The notes under the pieces: model-generated | What the model was told of the DNA's origin: nothing | Seen by the model: only the letters and a program-made list of their open reading frames with translations | The model's database searches: none | Shown: positions 5,473 to 5,565 of the stretch, piece after piece | How the letters are laid out: each line of letters starts with the position of its first letter | How positions within the stretch are numbered: position 1 is the stretch's first letter | Made by a program: the position numbers and the translations under genes | Assembly: GCA_023451825.1 (NCBI GenBank) | Contig: JAEXYA010000035.1 | Span: 1 to 5,565, forward strand | From: Pseudomonadota bacterium | Lineage (GTDB): Bacteria; Pseudomonadota; Alphaproteobacteria; Rhizobiales; Xanthobacteraceae | DNA: 5,565 nucleotides | Direction: 5' to 3'

Positions 5473-5492
5473 GTCCCGGCGAACGCCGGGAC
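5473..5492 (+). repeat. Dispersed hairpin repeat after the substrate-binding gene, possible terminator
   Basis: GTCCCGGC and GCCGGGAC form a perfect 8-bp stem with a 4-nt GAAC loop, beginning 7 bp after the stop codon. The wording CGTCCCGGCGAACGCCGGGA followed by CCCATA is a repeat very common between genes in Bradyrhizobium-type genomes. No T-run follows, so any termination role is unproven. Confidence 0.75.
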
Positions 5493-5506
5493 CCATAGCC
5501 TCCGAA

Positions 5507-5525
5507 GCCGTGGTTAAAACACGGC
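5507..5525. repeat. Second small hairpin downstream
   Basis: GCCGTG (5507-5512) and CACGGC (5520-5525) pair around a 7-nt loop, GTTAAAA. It may belong to the same repeat unit as the hairpin at 5473-5492. Nothing coding is seen from here to the window end. Confidence 0.45.
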
Positions 5526-5565
5526 CACTTCCGTTATCGTGCAACATCTCTACAGCGTGTATGGA

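Overview
The window is GC-rich, densely coded DNA that looks like an alphaproteobacterium of the Nitrobacteraceae (Bradyrhizobium / Rhodopseudomonas / Afipia type). The reasons are the base composition, the protein sequences, and several palindromic intergenic repeats of the kind scattered through those genomes. No rRNA, tRNA, CRISPR array, insertion sequence, phage gene or toxin-antitoxin pair is visible. Genus assignment is inference.

Left part (1-2025): three genes read on the minus strand, in transcription order a WrbA-type NAD(P)H:quinone oxidoreductase (1426-2025), a small one-domain ModE-like molybdenum regulator (855-1226), and a DUF2478 protein (108-674). The gaps hold palindromic repeats (1300-1410, 822-848, 10-92), a perfect 13-bp hairpin just upstream of modE, and a 24-bp interrupted palindrome at 750-773. 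That palindrome has the layout of a ModE operator (Mo-box) and lies upstream of the DUF2478 gene. This suggests a small molybdate-responsive unit, although no molybdate transporter or molybdoenzyme gene is in view.

Middle (2026-4329): a LysR-family regulator (2179-3099, plus) is divergent from wrbA. Their 153-bp gap holds a repeat and a perfect 9-8-9 palindrome next to the regulator's start, a likely operator. The regulator converges, with only 3 bp between stop codons, on a GT4-family glycosyltransferase (3103-4329, minus). The glycosyltransferase has an excellent match to the alphaproteobacterial general-stress (EcfG) promoter, GGAAC-N17-CGTT, about 45 bp upstream of its longest start.

Right part (4330-5565): a secreted ABC-transporter substrate-binding protein of the SsuA/TauA/NrtA type (4497-5465, plus) is divergent from the glycosyltransferase. 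A 7-12-7 palindrome overlaps a possible -35 element upstream of it. No permease or ATPase follows within the window: after the stop come two hairpins, the first a common dispersed repeat, and then the window ends.

I see no clearly new multi-gene system. The genes are ordinary families. The observations most worth checking are regulatory: the Mo-box with its single-domain ModE and DUF2478 neighbour, the EcfG-type promoter on a lone glycosyltransferase, and the wrbA/LysR operator.
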